This document shows, one piece after another, positions 1-13,699 of a stretch of 64,000 bases of DNA (position 1 is the first letter of the stretch; every line of letters begins with the position of its first letter). The notes beneath the pieces were generated by a model, which was given only the letters and a program-made list of their open reading frames with translations, searched no databases and had not been told where the DNA came from. The position numbers and the translations under genes were made by a program. This DNA is from Vitrella brassicaformis (Eukaryota; Sar; Vitrellaceae): NCBI GenBank assembly GCA_001179505.1, contig CDMY01001019.1, positions 8,717-72,716 of the forward strand, in the 5' to 3' direction.

Positions 1-70
1 CCCCCCCCCCCCCCCCCCACACACACAGACACATGTTTCAGTAACCGTCCATCTGTGTGTGTGTGTCTAG

Positions 71-3070
<3,000 letters not shown>

Positions 3071-3953
3071 CACTCATTGCCGGCTGGCCATCCATCCAGC
3101 TTTACACACGTACAAACAAACGAGCCAACGAACACACTTGCCACAAAACCCCCCCTCTGTGTCTGCAGGAGCGCACCGAGAGACACACAGACAGACAGAC
3201 AGACAGACAGCAGCGAGGCGGCGCGTGTGTCCACGCACGCCACGAAGCCGTCTGTCAGTCTGTCTGTCTGCTGCCGGACATTGACCGAGTGAGTCAGTTC
3301 CTCAAGGGTGTGTGTTGTGCATTTTTATCTACACGTATGTATGTATCCGTATGTACCGATCCATCGATCGATCGGTATCTCCCCTGTACGTACGTACATG
3401 TGCGTATGTACGTATGTATCGATCTGTGTGGGTGGGTGTGAACCCTCCCTCCCGTCCCACCTCTCCCTCCCCCGCTGTCTGGCTGTCTGGCTGTCTGTCT
3501 GTCGTCATCCGTACCATGTGTGTGTACGTCACGTCTGTCTGTCTGTACGCTTAGTGTCTTCGCGTCTCTACGCGTGTCGTGTTCCCCGTACGTCTGACCC
3601 CAAACAAACAGAAAAACAAAGTAAGTGAGTGAGCCTGAGGCGCCCATGCCTCCCTCGTACGGTGTGCCCTGCCCCACTGACATGGTTGGTGTCATTGACT
3701 GACTGCGTGTGCTGGTATTATTATTTGTATGCATGTGCCGTGCCATGGGTGCCTCGGACAGACGGAGAGACAGACAGACAGACGGATGGCCAGTCAGTCA
3801 GTCAGCTGAGATTTAAGGACTCCTCTTCACCTACCTACACACAGTCACACACTCACTCTCTCACAGGTGTGGCCAGCCACGCAGAGAGACGGCCGGCCAG
3901 GACACAAGCACCGCCACATCAAGCCTTCAAATCGATCTTGCTGATGAAATAAC
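3071..3953. other. spacer rich in simple repeats, no gene seen
   Basis: The stretch after the PKG stop holds GACA and TGTC tetranucleotide runs, CGAT and TACG runs around 3345-3430, and further GACAGACA near 3765-3785. I see no open frame that looks like protein. It probably contains the PKG 3' UTR. Confidence 0.6.
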
Positions 3954-3974
3954 TTTAGGGTTTAGGGTTTAGGG
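3954..3974 (+). repeat. interstitial telomere-type repeat, three TTTAGGG units
   Basis: Three perfect tandem TTTAGGG heptamers. This is the plant/algal telomere unit, also expected for chromerids. It lies internally and directly abuts the open frame of the next feature. Only three units are present, so it is not a chromosome end as assembled. Confidence 0.85.
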
Positions 3975-3975
3975 C

Positions 3976-4502
3976 ACGCCGGCCGACGTGCAGGCCGCCA
4001 AGGACATGCTGGCCAACTGGCAGGGGGGGCTGGGGGGGCAGCTCGCGGGGGTGCATCGGTGCGGCGTGCAAGAGCCCAACACGCCGCCCCAGCGGCCGCC
4101 GAGTGAGTACTTTGTGCTGTGCCTAGCGCCCTTCATTGTAGTGACCGTCACCGACACAACAGCCCACGACGGATTCGACGCTGAGGTGCGGACAGTACTC
4201 ACTCAGTGATCTGTCTGATGCTTGATTGGGTGGTTCCCTCCCTCCCTCCCTCCCTCCCTGGTCTGTTTGTCTGTGTTGGCTGTGCTGGGTCTATCATTTC
4301 ATTGATTCAGGTTCGCATGGTGGGCGAGGACGTGTCGCGGTGCCGGGTGGGCTCTCTGGCTGACCTCAACCGTGTGCTGGACGGCCAGCACTCGGACAAG
4401 TACGCCGAGTACATCCGCCGCATCCGGCAGGCGGCCGCCCTGCCCGGCCTCACCGTCACCGTCACGACCAACCACAAATACCTCAACATGAACCTCCACT
4501 AG
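3976..4502 (+). CDS. unrecognised two-exon gene, 5' end apparently missing
   Basis: An open frame runs straight out of the telomere-type repeat (…TPADVQAAKDMLANWQ) to 4185. A plausible intron 4186-4310 (GTGCGG…TTCAG) joins it in phase to 4311-4502, which ends HKYLNMNLH-stop. The first ATG in frame is at 4006, already inside the apparently conserved text, so the true start may be lost or on an exon not visible here. The second exon is charged and helical (LADLNRVLDGQHSDKYAEY). I do not recognise the family. The abrupt contact with telomere sequence suggests a truncated insertion, a healed break or an assembly join. Confidence 0.5.
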
Positions 4503-5376
4503 GTACGTACGTACAGGCAGGGGCCGATAGATTAATTAGACCATTACTGACAGTACATAATGCGGTCTGTGTGGTGTGCGTGTGTGTGTGGTCTGCCTGC
4601 CTGCCTGCAGTCGTGCACCTGACCTGCTGGAGTGACTGAGTGAGTTCATCTGTCTGTCGGTCGGTCGGTCGGAGGGAGGGAGGGAGGGACCGAGGGGCTG
4701 CAGGCAGCGGAGAGGTTGCAAGCTTGGGGCGGGCAATGGATGGTGCCTCTGGCATGCATATATGTGTAGCTAGGGTGGGTGGTGGTTGCCCTGCCCCTTT
4801 TGCAAACAACGTGACTGACTGAGTGAGTGAGTGAGGAAGGTCGATCGATCGACCGCTGTGGATAGCCGAGCCGGCCAGCTGGTTGGACGGACGGACGGAC
4901 GGACGGACGGACACATCTATCTCTGTGCATACCTCCATGTAATGTTCACGTGTGTGTGTGCGTGTGGCGTGAGCTGTGCGTGTTGGTGGGTTGGAACGCT
5001 CATACACAAATACGGACGGATCCAGAAAATGACTTCCGTCAGTGCAGTTCTGCATCTCTTTCTCCAACCAGCGATTGATTCCTGGAACCCGGCCACACAT
5101 ATGGAATGACACCAGGGCGCCTGCCGGGCGAGTGCACTGCACGGCGCAGCTGGGGTTAGGGTATGTGGGGTCAGGGGTTTTGGGTCAGATCACAAAGGCG
5201 TGAGAGGAGAGATCCAACGCTGAAAACACGCATTTCCCTTCATTGCTGTCGTGCATCTGACAAGGCAGGGCGCAGATCTGACGCCAGCAGTGCTTGTCCG
5301 GCTCCGGGCGCTATCATCTCGCCACTGCGCTGGCTGTGTCTATATCATATCTCCCTGTCTGTCTGCCATCGTCACA
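4503..5376. other. intergenic, tandem short repeats
   Basis: Runs of GGTC/GGAG near 4655-4690, CGAT at 4840-4850 and GGAC at 4885-4910. A G-rich stretch near 5150-5190 contains one GGTTAGGG but no real array. The last part before 5377 is probably the 5' region of the ankyrin gene. No convincing exon was found. Confidence 0.5.
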
Positions 5377-6368
5377 ATGGAGACCAGCGAGCGATACGAC
5401 CGATTCATCAAGCGGAATGAGGTCGGTCGGCGAGGACAGCAGAATGGAATCTTTGTTTCCATCTGTGTGTGTGTGTGTGTGTGCAGACGGCGTGTTGTGA
5501 GCGGATGGCCACGGGCAGCACACAGACGACCCGACGGCGGGCGGCCAGCAGCGCAAACGCCGACAGCGCTAACCACCATCATGACAGCGACATGGTCAAC
5601 ACGATGGGCTCGCCAGCCACTATCGTGAGCCTGTTCAACACACCTGTGTGTGGCTGTTGTGTCATGTGCAATGCATCGTGCAGGTGCGGACGCGCAGCGA
5701 GCCTATAGATCTGGACGATCTGGCGGACTTGGACACCAAGAGCAGCGACTCGGACCAGGAACACGTAGGCCGCAGAGACCTTCAGACGCGCACAGACACA
5801 GACACACACAGATGGATGGAGGGATGGGTTGACAGGGCTCGAACGACAAGCGAGTGCGCTCTTTTGGCCGCAAACGGACACGTATGACACAGACAGCACA
5901 CTCCGACACTCATGCACACCCGCCCCTTGTGCATGGCTCTGTGTGTGTGTGTGTGTCAGCCTTCCGTCTGCGCGGACCACCGCCCTCTGCGTCGCCGGCA
6001 CACTCACAGAAGAGACGTACGCATTGCTGCACACACGCATATTGAAGTGCATTCATTACACACACGTGTGTGGTGGTATGTGGTGCTGTCTGAGTAAAGG
6101 CCCCACCCCGGTCTCCCTCCCCTCCATCGCGCGATCGCTCAGCGTCCCGGCGAAATCCAGAGCGAACAGACGGTCGGTCGGTCAGTCTGCTCTCTGCTGC
6201 AAACACACACGTGCTTGTATCTCTCATTGGTGTGGGGCTGTTTGGTGCAGTTGGCGTCAGCTGCGATGGGCTGCTGCTGCTGTGGAGCGGCTCAAGCGCC
6301 CCGAGATACACGTCGTCAACGACCTGGTGAGTGAGTGGCGCACCATTTATCTAATCGATCTGCACACG

Positions 6369-6402
<34 letters not shown>

Positions 6403-7182
6403 CGTCTACACAGAATGACTTGGTGGACGAGCACCCATCCGGGGCGACACAGCAGAGCGACTACCTGCAGCAAGCAGAACCGAGAATGGTACTCACTCAT
6501 GGGCAGCAACACTGCCCCTCCGTGTGCATAAGAGCTGTGTGAGAATCTCCTTCCATGCATCCAGAGCACCTTCCAAGAGGCCCTGCACCACCATCGGCTG
6601 CAGCAGAGGCTGTTTGACGCCGTAAGCGCATCACATCAGTGACACAAACGTGCCCATCTCGTCTGGGTGCATGGGCGGTGTTTGGTGTGCATACCCACAC
6701 GCAGGCCAGCAAGGGCCACGTCGGGGAGTGGCAGCAGATCTACAAAAACGACCCCTCAAGGAAGGTCTTCGACGTAAGTGGGCGAGGCCTGCACGAGTGC
6801 ATAATCCATCCGTCAACGCATCCATTCCTCGTTGTCGCAGGGCACTAGTCGGTCGTCGACGATCAACGCCCACAACCAGTTCGGCTACACACAGCTGCAC
6901 GTGGCCGCACAGGTGAGCACACACAGCTCTCCCGCCTCTGCTAGTCCATTGCATTGCGTGTGTGTGTGTGCAGAATGGTGATGTGGCCATGTGCACCTGT
7001 CTGCTGGAGCATGGAGCCGACGCGTCCATCCTCTCAAAGAACGTACGCACACACCTGCAGACACGTGTGTGTGGGATTGTGTCTGCTGCACTGCGTTCCT
7101 GCAGTCATCTGAGTATCCTCTGGAGACAGCTGCCAAGGTGAGAGAGAGAGAGAGAGAGAGAGAGAGTCATGTACTCGTACAC

Positions 7183-7217
<35 letters not shown>

Positions 7218-7591
7218 GGGGCCATGCTGATGTGGTGTCTCTGCTGCTGCAGCAAGCACCGGCCAGCACCACCACAAACAGCAATAACACGGCCCTCCTT
7301 CGGTACAAAACTACGAGCGCAGGTCAACACCTGGGTGTTGCTGTGTGACGTGTGTGTGGTGTGGTGTGCAGGCGGGCTCTCCACTTGGCCTCCAACGATA
7401 GAGTCCGGTCTGTGCTGCACAATCACGCCGGTACGAAGAGAACGGACCCACAGCAGCCGAAGGTCCTTGAAGGCACATTTGGGTGTCTGTCTGGCTGTCT
7501 GTCTGGCTGTCTGTCTGTGTGTCTGTCAGAGTCGCGGGGCATCAAGAGCAAGGTGCTGGTGAAGAGGCCCCAATGCTGCTGTGTACAATAG
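5377..7591 (+). CDS. ankyrin-repeat protein with CaaX-like C-terminus
   Basis: Start chosen at 5377 (METSERYDRF), with exons 5377-5421, 5487-5624, 5684-5764, 5836-5881 and 5960-6016. An exon near 6251-6330 (ERLKRPEIHVVNDL) cannot be joined in phase to 6016, so one small exon or splice site there is unresolved. Then 6414-6488, 6565-6621, 6705-6773, 6841-6912, 6974-7042, 7105-7137, 7217-7302, 7372-7430 and 7530-7591. The N-terminal third is polar and acidic (PIDLDDLADLDTKSSDSDQ). The C-terminal part holds ankyrin repeats: FGYTQLHVAAQNGDVAMCT, LLEHGADASILS, WGHADVVSLLLQQ and RALHLASND. The protein ends KRPQCCCVQ, so a cysteine sits four residues from the end as in a CaaX box, with Gln last (farnesyl type), next to further cysteines. 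This suggests lipid anchoring to membranes. Its partners are unknown. Confidence 0.82.
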
Positions 7592-8089
7592 ACACACACA
7601 CACATGGGGAGCAGGGGTGCAGCTGTGGGCGGCATGGCCGGCCGGCTGTCGGCTGTCTGTACAGCTTGGCTGGCGCGCTTTGGTGTGACATCCATTGGCC
7701 GTCGTTGGTATCCACCACGTGTGTGTGTGTGTGTGTGTGTTGAGATGGAGAGATAGACGTATCTGTGTGATTTATCTTGTGTGGGCATGTGAGGCCCTTC
7801 CTATTACTTCGGCGTCTGGCGATGTGTGAACAGACGAATGGGTTATGTGTGTGTGTTGGGTGTTGGTGAATTATGTGTGTGATAAGAATCCCATTTAGCT
7901 CGTCATACACCCTCCAGCCACACACACAGGCAGTCTGTCACCCCACTCAAACACGCCGCCGCTCCGCGCCATGACGCACACACACCGTCCACCAACAAAG
8001 CAGTCAGTCAGTCTCTCTAACACACCTGCGGCAATGGCCAGACCGACAGGGAGGCTCTCTGTACACTCGAGAGTTGAAAGATGAATCAG
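7592..8089. other. intergenic, convergent 3' ends
   Basis: Lies between the ankyrin stop and the stop of the family A copy on the minus strand. It contains TG repeats (7718-7741) and no convincing exon. Sequence at 8030-8090 resembles, in reverse complement, the 3' flank of family A copy 3 after 25828, so some of it is duplicated 3' UTR. Confidence 0.5.
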
Positions 8090-9526
8090 TCAGTCTAGGG
8101 CTATGTCCAGCCAGTTGCGGAACACCCTCTCTGCATCGGGCCCCATCACCTCACGCACCGCCTTCACTGTCTGGGGGAACCTGGCGGCTCCCTTCTTGCC
8201 ATCCACCGGTCGCTCTGTCGTGTAGAGGCTGGCATCGGCAAAGGTGGGGTTGCTGCCGATGATGATGGTGATGTGGGTCTCGAATGTCTGTCCTGGTTGG
8301 TCGCCATGGAGCACTATCATGCGGTGGAAGAGTCCTTCTCCCACCCTATGGCCCGTGCTGATGGTGTGGCGGCCCCAGATGGGCGGCTGCTGGATGGTCA
8401 GGTGCCGCTGAAGAGAAAGGCAGATTTGACAATGAGTGAGTGGGGCAGCTGGTGAGGTAATCGTGTTGGGCTGTGTGGCTGACCAGTCGGTTGTAGCGTG
8501 GGGCGTCGTTGTCCGGGTTGACATACTGGACCGCGACCGGCGACCCTCTATGACGCATCCTGGTCAGACACATCATGGCAGAGCGGTGCAGCCAATGTGG
8601 CCGTGTGTGTCACTCTGCTCATTTTTCTCACTCATCCAACACAGCGTCGCGAACTGAAGCATAGACATCACCTGCAAACAAACACACGCGCACAACTAAA
8701 TGATCCATTGCCCATAGCTCTGCCCCCCTCCCTCACCTAGAAACTCACACACGGGGTTGGCCTCGTCGTATCCATTGCGGAAGGGATGGTCGGCCGGCAG
8801 CGTCTGCAGAGGGCGAATGACCAGCAGCGCCCTACCCAGCCGCTCCTCGCCATTGCTGCGGCGCTCGAGCGTCACACCGATGTGGCGGCCGATGAGGGAG
8901 AGCTGCCGCAGCGCCTCACACCGCCCGTCGAAGACCGCCCGGCTGCCCACCCCCTCCACATCAGCACTGCTCAGCTCTATCGGCAACGTCACGCCTCCCC
9001 GCCCCTGATGCTTGGCCACTCTGATGATGGGCTCCCACGCCGCCCACTCGCCGCTGTTGTCGATGATGTACACCAGGTCCAGCAGCAGGTCGAGGGATGT
9101 CAGGTCAGGAAAGAGGGTGATGATGCCTTCGATGCCCTTGGCGGCCAGCTGGGCGTCTATTTTTTCCTTGACGCGCTGCAGGAGAGTGCTCTCGATGGTC
9201 TCCTTGTTATGGTGCAGCAGCAGCTGTTGCTGGGTGAGGGGGCCGCTGGCGATCTGTGCGATGAGTGCGCCTCTGTTGGCCCCCGAGCGGGCCACTTCGC
9301 TGATCAAAAAGGGTAGCAGCTCTTGAGGCCTGGTGGGGCGGCCGTGGCCCGACAGACATTGCCTGACGGGTAAAATGAACCAACATGAAGAGAGCGAAGA
9401 GCCACATCGAGGCACCGTGGCGCATTTTGTATCTCTGTGTGTGCGCCCTTCATTCACCTGTGGCTGCGGCAAGTCGGCTACATCAGCAGCAGCAGCAGCG
9501 GATGAAGATGACGCTGCAGCCGCCAT
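8090..9526 (-). CDS. family A protein, copy 1 (unknown function)
   Basis: Member of a lineage-specific family with four copies here. It starts MAAAASSSSAAAAADVADLP at 9526 and continues through a helical segment (LLPFLISEVARS, IASGPLTQQQ), a conserved middle (IDNSGEWAAWEPIIRVAKHQ, SADVEGVGSRAVFDGRCEAL, LPADHPFRNGYDEANPV), then small exons near 8671-8636 and 8562-8490. A C-terminal exon carries QQPPIWGRHTIS and MIVLHGDQPGQTFE and ends WLDIALD-stop at 8090. The first intron (9363-9457, 95 nt) has normal splice sites, but removing it throws the second exon out of frame. Keeping it gives one open frame through to exon 2. So this copy either retains the intron, starts in exon 2, or carries a 2-nt lesion. 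No catalytic motif is recognisable. Confidence 0.68.
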
Positions 9527-10133
9527 GCTAGGTCGAAAGGACTGCAAACAAGAAGACCAGAGGCACGCAGTGGATCCCATCCATCCAGCCATCCTTCTCA
9601 TCTCAATGCTCACCAACTCAGACGTGATTACGGTCCCTCAGCTTCTCATTGGTCATACGAGCTCCATTCGTTTGTTTGTTTTAGCTCGCGCGATGGGACC
9701 CGAGAGGTCCGCTGCAATGGGGCTGTAATCATGAGTCGACGTCGCACTACATGGAGCAGTCAAGCAGGTGACGCATCCAATACGCAAAACCATCTGATTC
9801 ACACACGCATCTCACGCACACACATACTTATACCATGCGGCACCAACGGATCCACCATACAGACCATCGCCCCACACACACACATGGATCCCACTGTCCG
9901 TCTGTATCCCTCCTGAACGGACACATTAATTGCCGGCCATAAAGCCATCCGCAATTCCTCCGAGCCGCTCACACATGCACCACCATTTCAGCGGCACACG
10001 GCTCGCTGCCTCACTGACGGAAAAACACCAAACACCCGACTCACAAAATCTGCCGGACTGACCTTCATTACACCTAAACGAATGAACATACGACGAGAAA
10101 ACCTGACGGCCTGCCTGACATCAGTCGATCACA
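9527..10133. other. intergenic
   Basis: Upstream region of family A copy 1 and downstream end of the plastid-targeted gene. No exon-like frame and only weak CA-rich composition. Nothing else supported. Confidence 0.5.
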
Positions 10134-11128
10134 TCACACGTCTTGTTTGTCGATGCCCTTGACGTCGATGGCCGGCTTGGGCTCCTTCTTGCCCTCGACC
10201 CGCTCGATGATCTGCTTCTCGGCCTCCCTTTCCAGGAATTCGTTGAGCCCTTTCGCCGTGTCGGCAAAGGCATCACCGAGATACTGAGCACCGTGGTTCT
10301 CGGCCCACTCGGCAGCCGCGCGGTAGATCTGCTTCTTCTTGACCAACACCTCCATCGCTGCACCGATGTGACGAGGACAGAGAGAGAAAGGGCACATGGA
10401 TTGACTGCAGCAGAGATGGGGTGGGTGTGTCGGTGCCCACTACTTACAGGGATTGGCCGAGTCGGCGTAGGTGTCGAATATCTTCTGCCAGGCGTCGCAG
10501 CGGCTCTGCCAGGCCCAGTAGCGACGCCTGGCGCGATAAGGGTCGCCACTCTCGGCTACTTGGTACTTGTCAGGATGGGCCGACATATCGGCCCACGCCT
10601 TGTTCAGCTCTCTCTCAGCTTGTTCGAACCTCTCAATGGTCTGGGTCCCTGCACCCCACCACACATGCACAGCCATCGATCTCTGCGTCAGTCGCACATC
10701 TGCGGCCGTGTTTGTGTGTCGCTCGATGACCGACCGTTGGGGTCAACTCGGCGCTGACGAATTGCGAGGATGTTGATGAACATTTCCCGGCGCCTCTCCA
10801 GCCTCTCGCCGAGCCCGATGGATGCAAAGTCCGAGTCAGTCCGGTTACGCCAGGCGTCGCCCGCCATTGCCCAGTAGGTGTCCACCAGATACCAACACAA
10901 CGTTGCTGCATGGACACACACACACAGACAGACAGACTCTCAGACAGACTCTCAGACAGACAGCCACTTTGAGTCTTCTAGCCATTGGTGTAGAGCTGCT
11001 TCATCAGCATGTCCTTCATCGCGTCGTCGCCGTCAGCACCAGCGCGGGCCTTCCAGGGTGGGTAGCCACGGTCGCTGTCACGATCACCGAAGACCGACTC
11101 GACCACTGCATCACACACAGACACACAG

Positions 11129-11159
<31 letters not shown>

Positions 11160-11526
11160 TGGACAGTCGCCCCTCAGACACGCACTGGCTGGTGGTCTCT
11201 TACGTGCCTCTGGGGAGCCCTCCTTCCCATAGGGCATCTCCTGCACACAGCCATGACCAACACAAACACACAAACACATCACACACACTCTTTGAACACA
11301 GAGGAGATTCAATCTTCATATTCTTTCTCACCCATGCTGAGAGAATCGTCACGTGATCAGGGCGATGCCGCCGCAGATAGCCATCACGGCGCAGCGGCCG
11401 AGGGGCAGGGGCAAGGAAGGCGCTCTTCGCCAGCTGCGACGAATCAGCGAGATCTGCGAGGAAGGCGAACAAGTGGAGAGCCGCCACCCACACAAACATC
11501 CTTGGAGAATGGGAGATGAGGGACAC
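10134..11526 (-). CDS. plastid-targeted protein of unknown function
   Basis: Starts at 11526 (MSLISHSPRMFVW) or at the inner ATG 11499. A hydrophobic leader (VWVAALHLFAFLADLA) is followed by KSAFLAPAPRPLRR. A signal peptide then a basic region opening with Phe is the usual bipartite leader for complex plastids. Exons on the minus strand: 11526-11353, 11240-11204, 11105 to about 10981, about 10909-10738, about 10650-10447, and about 10360-10134. The mature part is soluble and helical, with repeated amphipathic text (ERFEQAERELNKAWADMSAH, YRARRRYWAWQSRCDAWQKI, VLVKKKQIYRAAAEWAENHG) and a charged end (EREAEKQIIERVEGKKEPKP). The intron after about 10981 seems to start with GC. I do not recognise the family. 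It could be a plastid structural or stress protein, but that is only a guess. Confidence 0.72.
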
Positions 11527-12073
11527 GCGTTGCGAGCCGAGCTTGCCGATCGTGCCGTTGCAGCATTCCGCTGCAAACAGTCATCGACAAGCGTGGTTTC
11601 GCGGCTGCATGCGTCCGCCCCATTGCAGGTTGCCGGAGATGTTCGTTTCACGGAGATCAATAATTTGGCGCTGCCGTGAGCTGAAGATGCCTGCAGCCTT
11701 CATCCCATCCTCATCGGTAAGGCCACACGATAGATATCCCAATGAAGAATGCATGAGCCAGTGGCATCGCTGAGGCAGCCAGAGAGAGATCACACAGGCA
11801 GGCAGCCAGGAGGCAATACAGCAGCGACAAACACACATGGCTCACCCCCCTGGATGGATGCGTGTCACTCCTCTGTCAGGTTTGACGAGAGGCTTAGGCT
11901 GTACAGACGGCTGGCGGCAGCGCTGACGCCATCGGGCCTCTTCTCTTGACGATATGTCATTTGCAGCTGCGTGGAGGCTGCCGACAATCACCTGACGAGT
12001 GAGAAACGAAGAACACAGACACACACAGGATGGATCGATGGATGGATGGATGGTCGCTTCTTCTGCTCTGCAG

Positions 12074-12945
12074 GCACGATTAGCCCGACTGAGGAAGAGT
12101 GCAAGAACTTAATTGTACAGGTGGTTGATCGTGTCATCCCGATGGATCTAGAGAGCGCTGGCGGCCCGGCCTCACCCACAGGTGACAACACATGCACCTG
12201 TAAAGCACCTCTGTCATGGCGGCCGGTGCTGGCGTGTCTGATGATCTGCTGCAGAGGGGCGGGGTGGACGGCAGGATCGCGATGATAGCTTGAGTGATGT
12301 CATAGATAAGATCCATTCGGTTGGAGAAGGAGAGGGTCACGGAGGGCGACTGACTCGCTGCCCCACATGCTGCAGTATTTGGTTGCTCTGCTGTGTGCAG
12401 GTGGCCTCTCAGATCGCCTCGACCGCGGAGGCGGCCAAGCTCAAGATACCAGATGCCCATAAGACTGTACAGGTCAGTCAGCACAACCACACGAATGCAG
12501 CCATACGGCGACAGTCAGCTGTGTGTGCTGTTTGCAGGCCTGTGCATCGCTGGCCGGCCGTTTGTCTGGTGTGGTGGAGACCCTCACCGACGCGCACTCG
12601 ACGCTCAGCAATGAACTCGCCCAGATCCCCCCCAACACCCAAAACAACGAGGTGCGGACGGACTGACGAATAGAAGGCGCACCAGAGCCAACATCTCTCC
12701 GTGTGTCTGTGCGTGTGTCCATCATCAGCGCACAGACGGTGACGGCAGGTTGGTTCGGTGGCTGTACAACATCCACGATGAGGCCAGCAAGGCAGCGTAC
12801 CTCAGCAAAGCGGTATACACACACATGAATGCAATTCAAGTACTGATGGACCGCCTCACGTGGTCATTCAGGTGTCTGCTGGTGACGGGAAGGGCTCACA
12901 AGTGGGAGCCAGCCCGGCTGCCGCTGCCGCCGCGAGTAGTGGAGG
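12074..12945 (+). pseudogene. family B gene, N-terminal half, copy a (truncated)
   Basis: Exon-like pieces in order: about 12074-12180 (PMDLESAGGPASPT, matching MDIDSGGGPAFSA of copy e), 12401-12472 (VASQIASTAEAAKLKIPDAH), 12538-12651 (LAGRLSGVVETLTDAHSTLS), 12729-12812 (RLVRWLYNIHDEASKAAYLS) and 12872 to about 12945 (VSAGDGKGSQVGASPAAA). All introns begin GT and end AG and phases agree. The order matches family B copy b. After about 12945 the sequence turns into an inverted fragment of the same family, so the downstream F-box-like part is not reached in this orientation. Function unknown; helical N-terminal region, possibly coiled coil. Confidence 0.55.
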
Positions 12946-13110
12946 TGCCACCTGCAAGCCAAAACCAACACATTCGCCTCATTCCTGCTGCTGCATGTGT
13001 GGAGGATTCTCGGAGGATTCTTCTTTTCTGCCGTCTTACCGAACGCATCGAAAGTATCTGCTGCAGAAGGTCACGAGAGCTCCCACGGCCATCATCTGCA
13101 CTCTGCCCAT
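12945..13110 (-). pseudogene. inverted fragment of a family B gene
   Basis: On the minus strand this reads exon text SSRDLLQQILSMRSV followed by a donor, intron and the GGCTTGCAG acceptor that precede the VASQ exon in copies b, d and e. The same sequence lies at 23870-24010 and 18020-18150 in those genes. It is joined head-on to the plus-strand exon ending near 12945, so it marks a rearrangement point and is not a gene. Confidence 0.6.
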
Positions 13111-13690
13111 CCATCTGTCCCACTCTGATGTGAGCGTCTGTGTGGGCGCCGAGCAATCGCACAAGCGCTGGACAGCATTTGATGCGTTCAATCAGCGATG
13201 TGGACAGCTGAGACCCGGTTAGTGGGTGAGTGACAGCAGAACACAAAACGACACTCTTGCCCATCAATTCGCCTCATTTGTTTGTCTGTGTGTGTGTGTG
13301 TGTGTGTTTGTGTTTTTGTGCTGCACACGTGTGTGTCAGTCAGATTGGTTCCGCTCTGCCTGCTGGGCACTGGCCACATCGCGTGGCGAGGTGGACAGAC
13401 ATTGCCAATTAAGGTAAGGTGCCTGGCTGGCTGGCTGGCTCGCTGATGGATGGATGGACAGATGGATGGATGGCACCGAGCGACTGACAACCCACCCGCT
13501 GGCAGTACGTCGTATCAAATGCACGCAGGGAGGGAGGGAGGGAGGAAGGGAGGCCTGTTCGCCGCTTCTATCCCTTTCCTTTCAGGTTGACGCGCCTGTC
13601 TGTCTGTCTGTCTGTCTGTCTGTGGCGGCGGCGAGTGAGCGGCGAGGTGACTTATTCATCCAGACAGCGCAGCAAAGCTGAGTGACAGCG
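13111..13690. other. no gene supported, simple repeats
   Basis: Contains TG repeats (13285-13306), GGCT and GGAT runs near 13425-13475, GGGA repeats near 13530 and TCTG repeats (13597-13622). No convincing exon seen. Confidence 0.45.
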
Positions 13691-13699
13691 AGGAGTCTG

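Noticed and set aside
1-30. Run of 18 C followed by CA repeats at the window edge as a special element
   Set aside because: It is intron sequence of PKG at the window boundary; homopolymer length in such runs is unreliable.
3180-3210. Tandem GACA repeats here and at 16695-16745 as CRISPR-like arrays
   Set aside because: Units are four bases without spacers; they are microsatellites.
5150-5200. G-rich GGTTAGGG-containing stretch as a second telomere repeat
   Set aside because: Only one near-match unit, no tandem order.
8696-9616. Start of family A copy 1 at 9616 upstream of the Ala/Ser-rich ATG
   Set aside because: The paralogues at 20343 and 56159 begin with the same MAAAASSSS text, so the inner ATG is the likely start.
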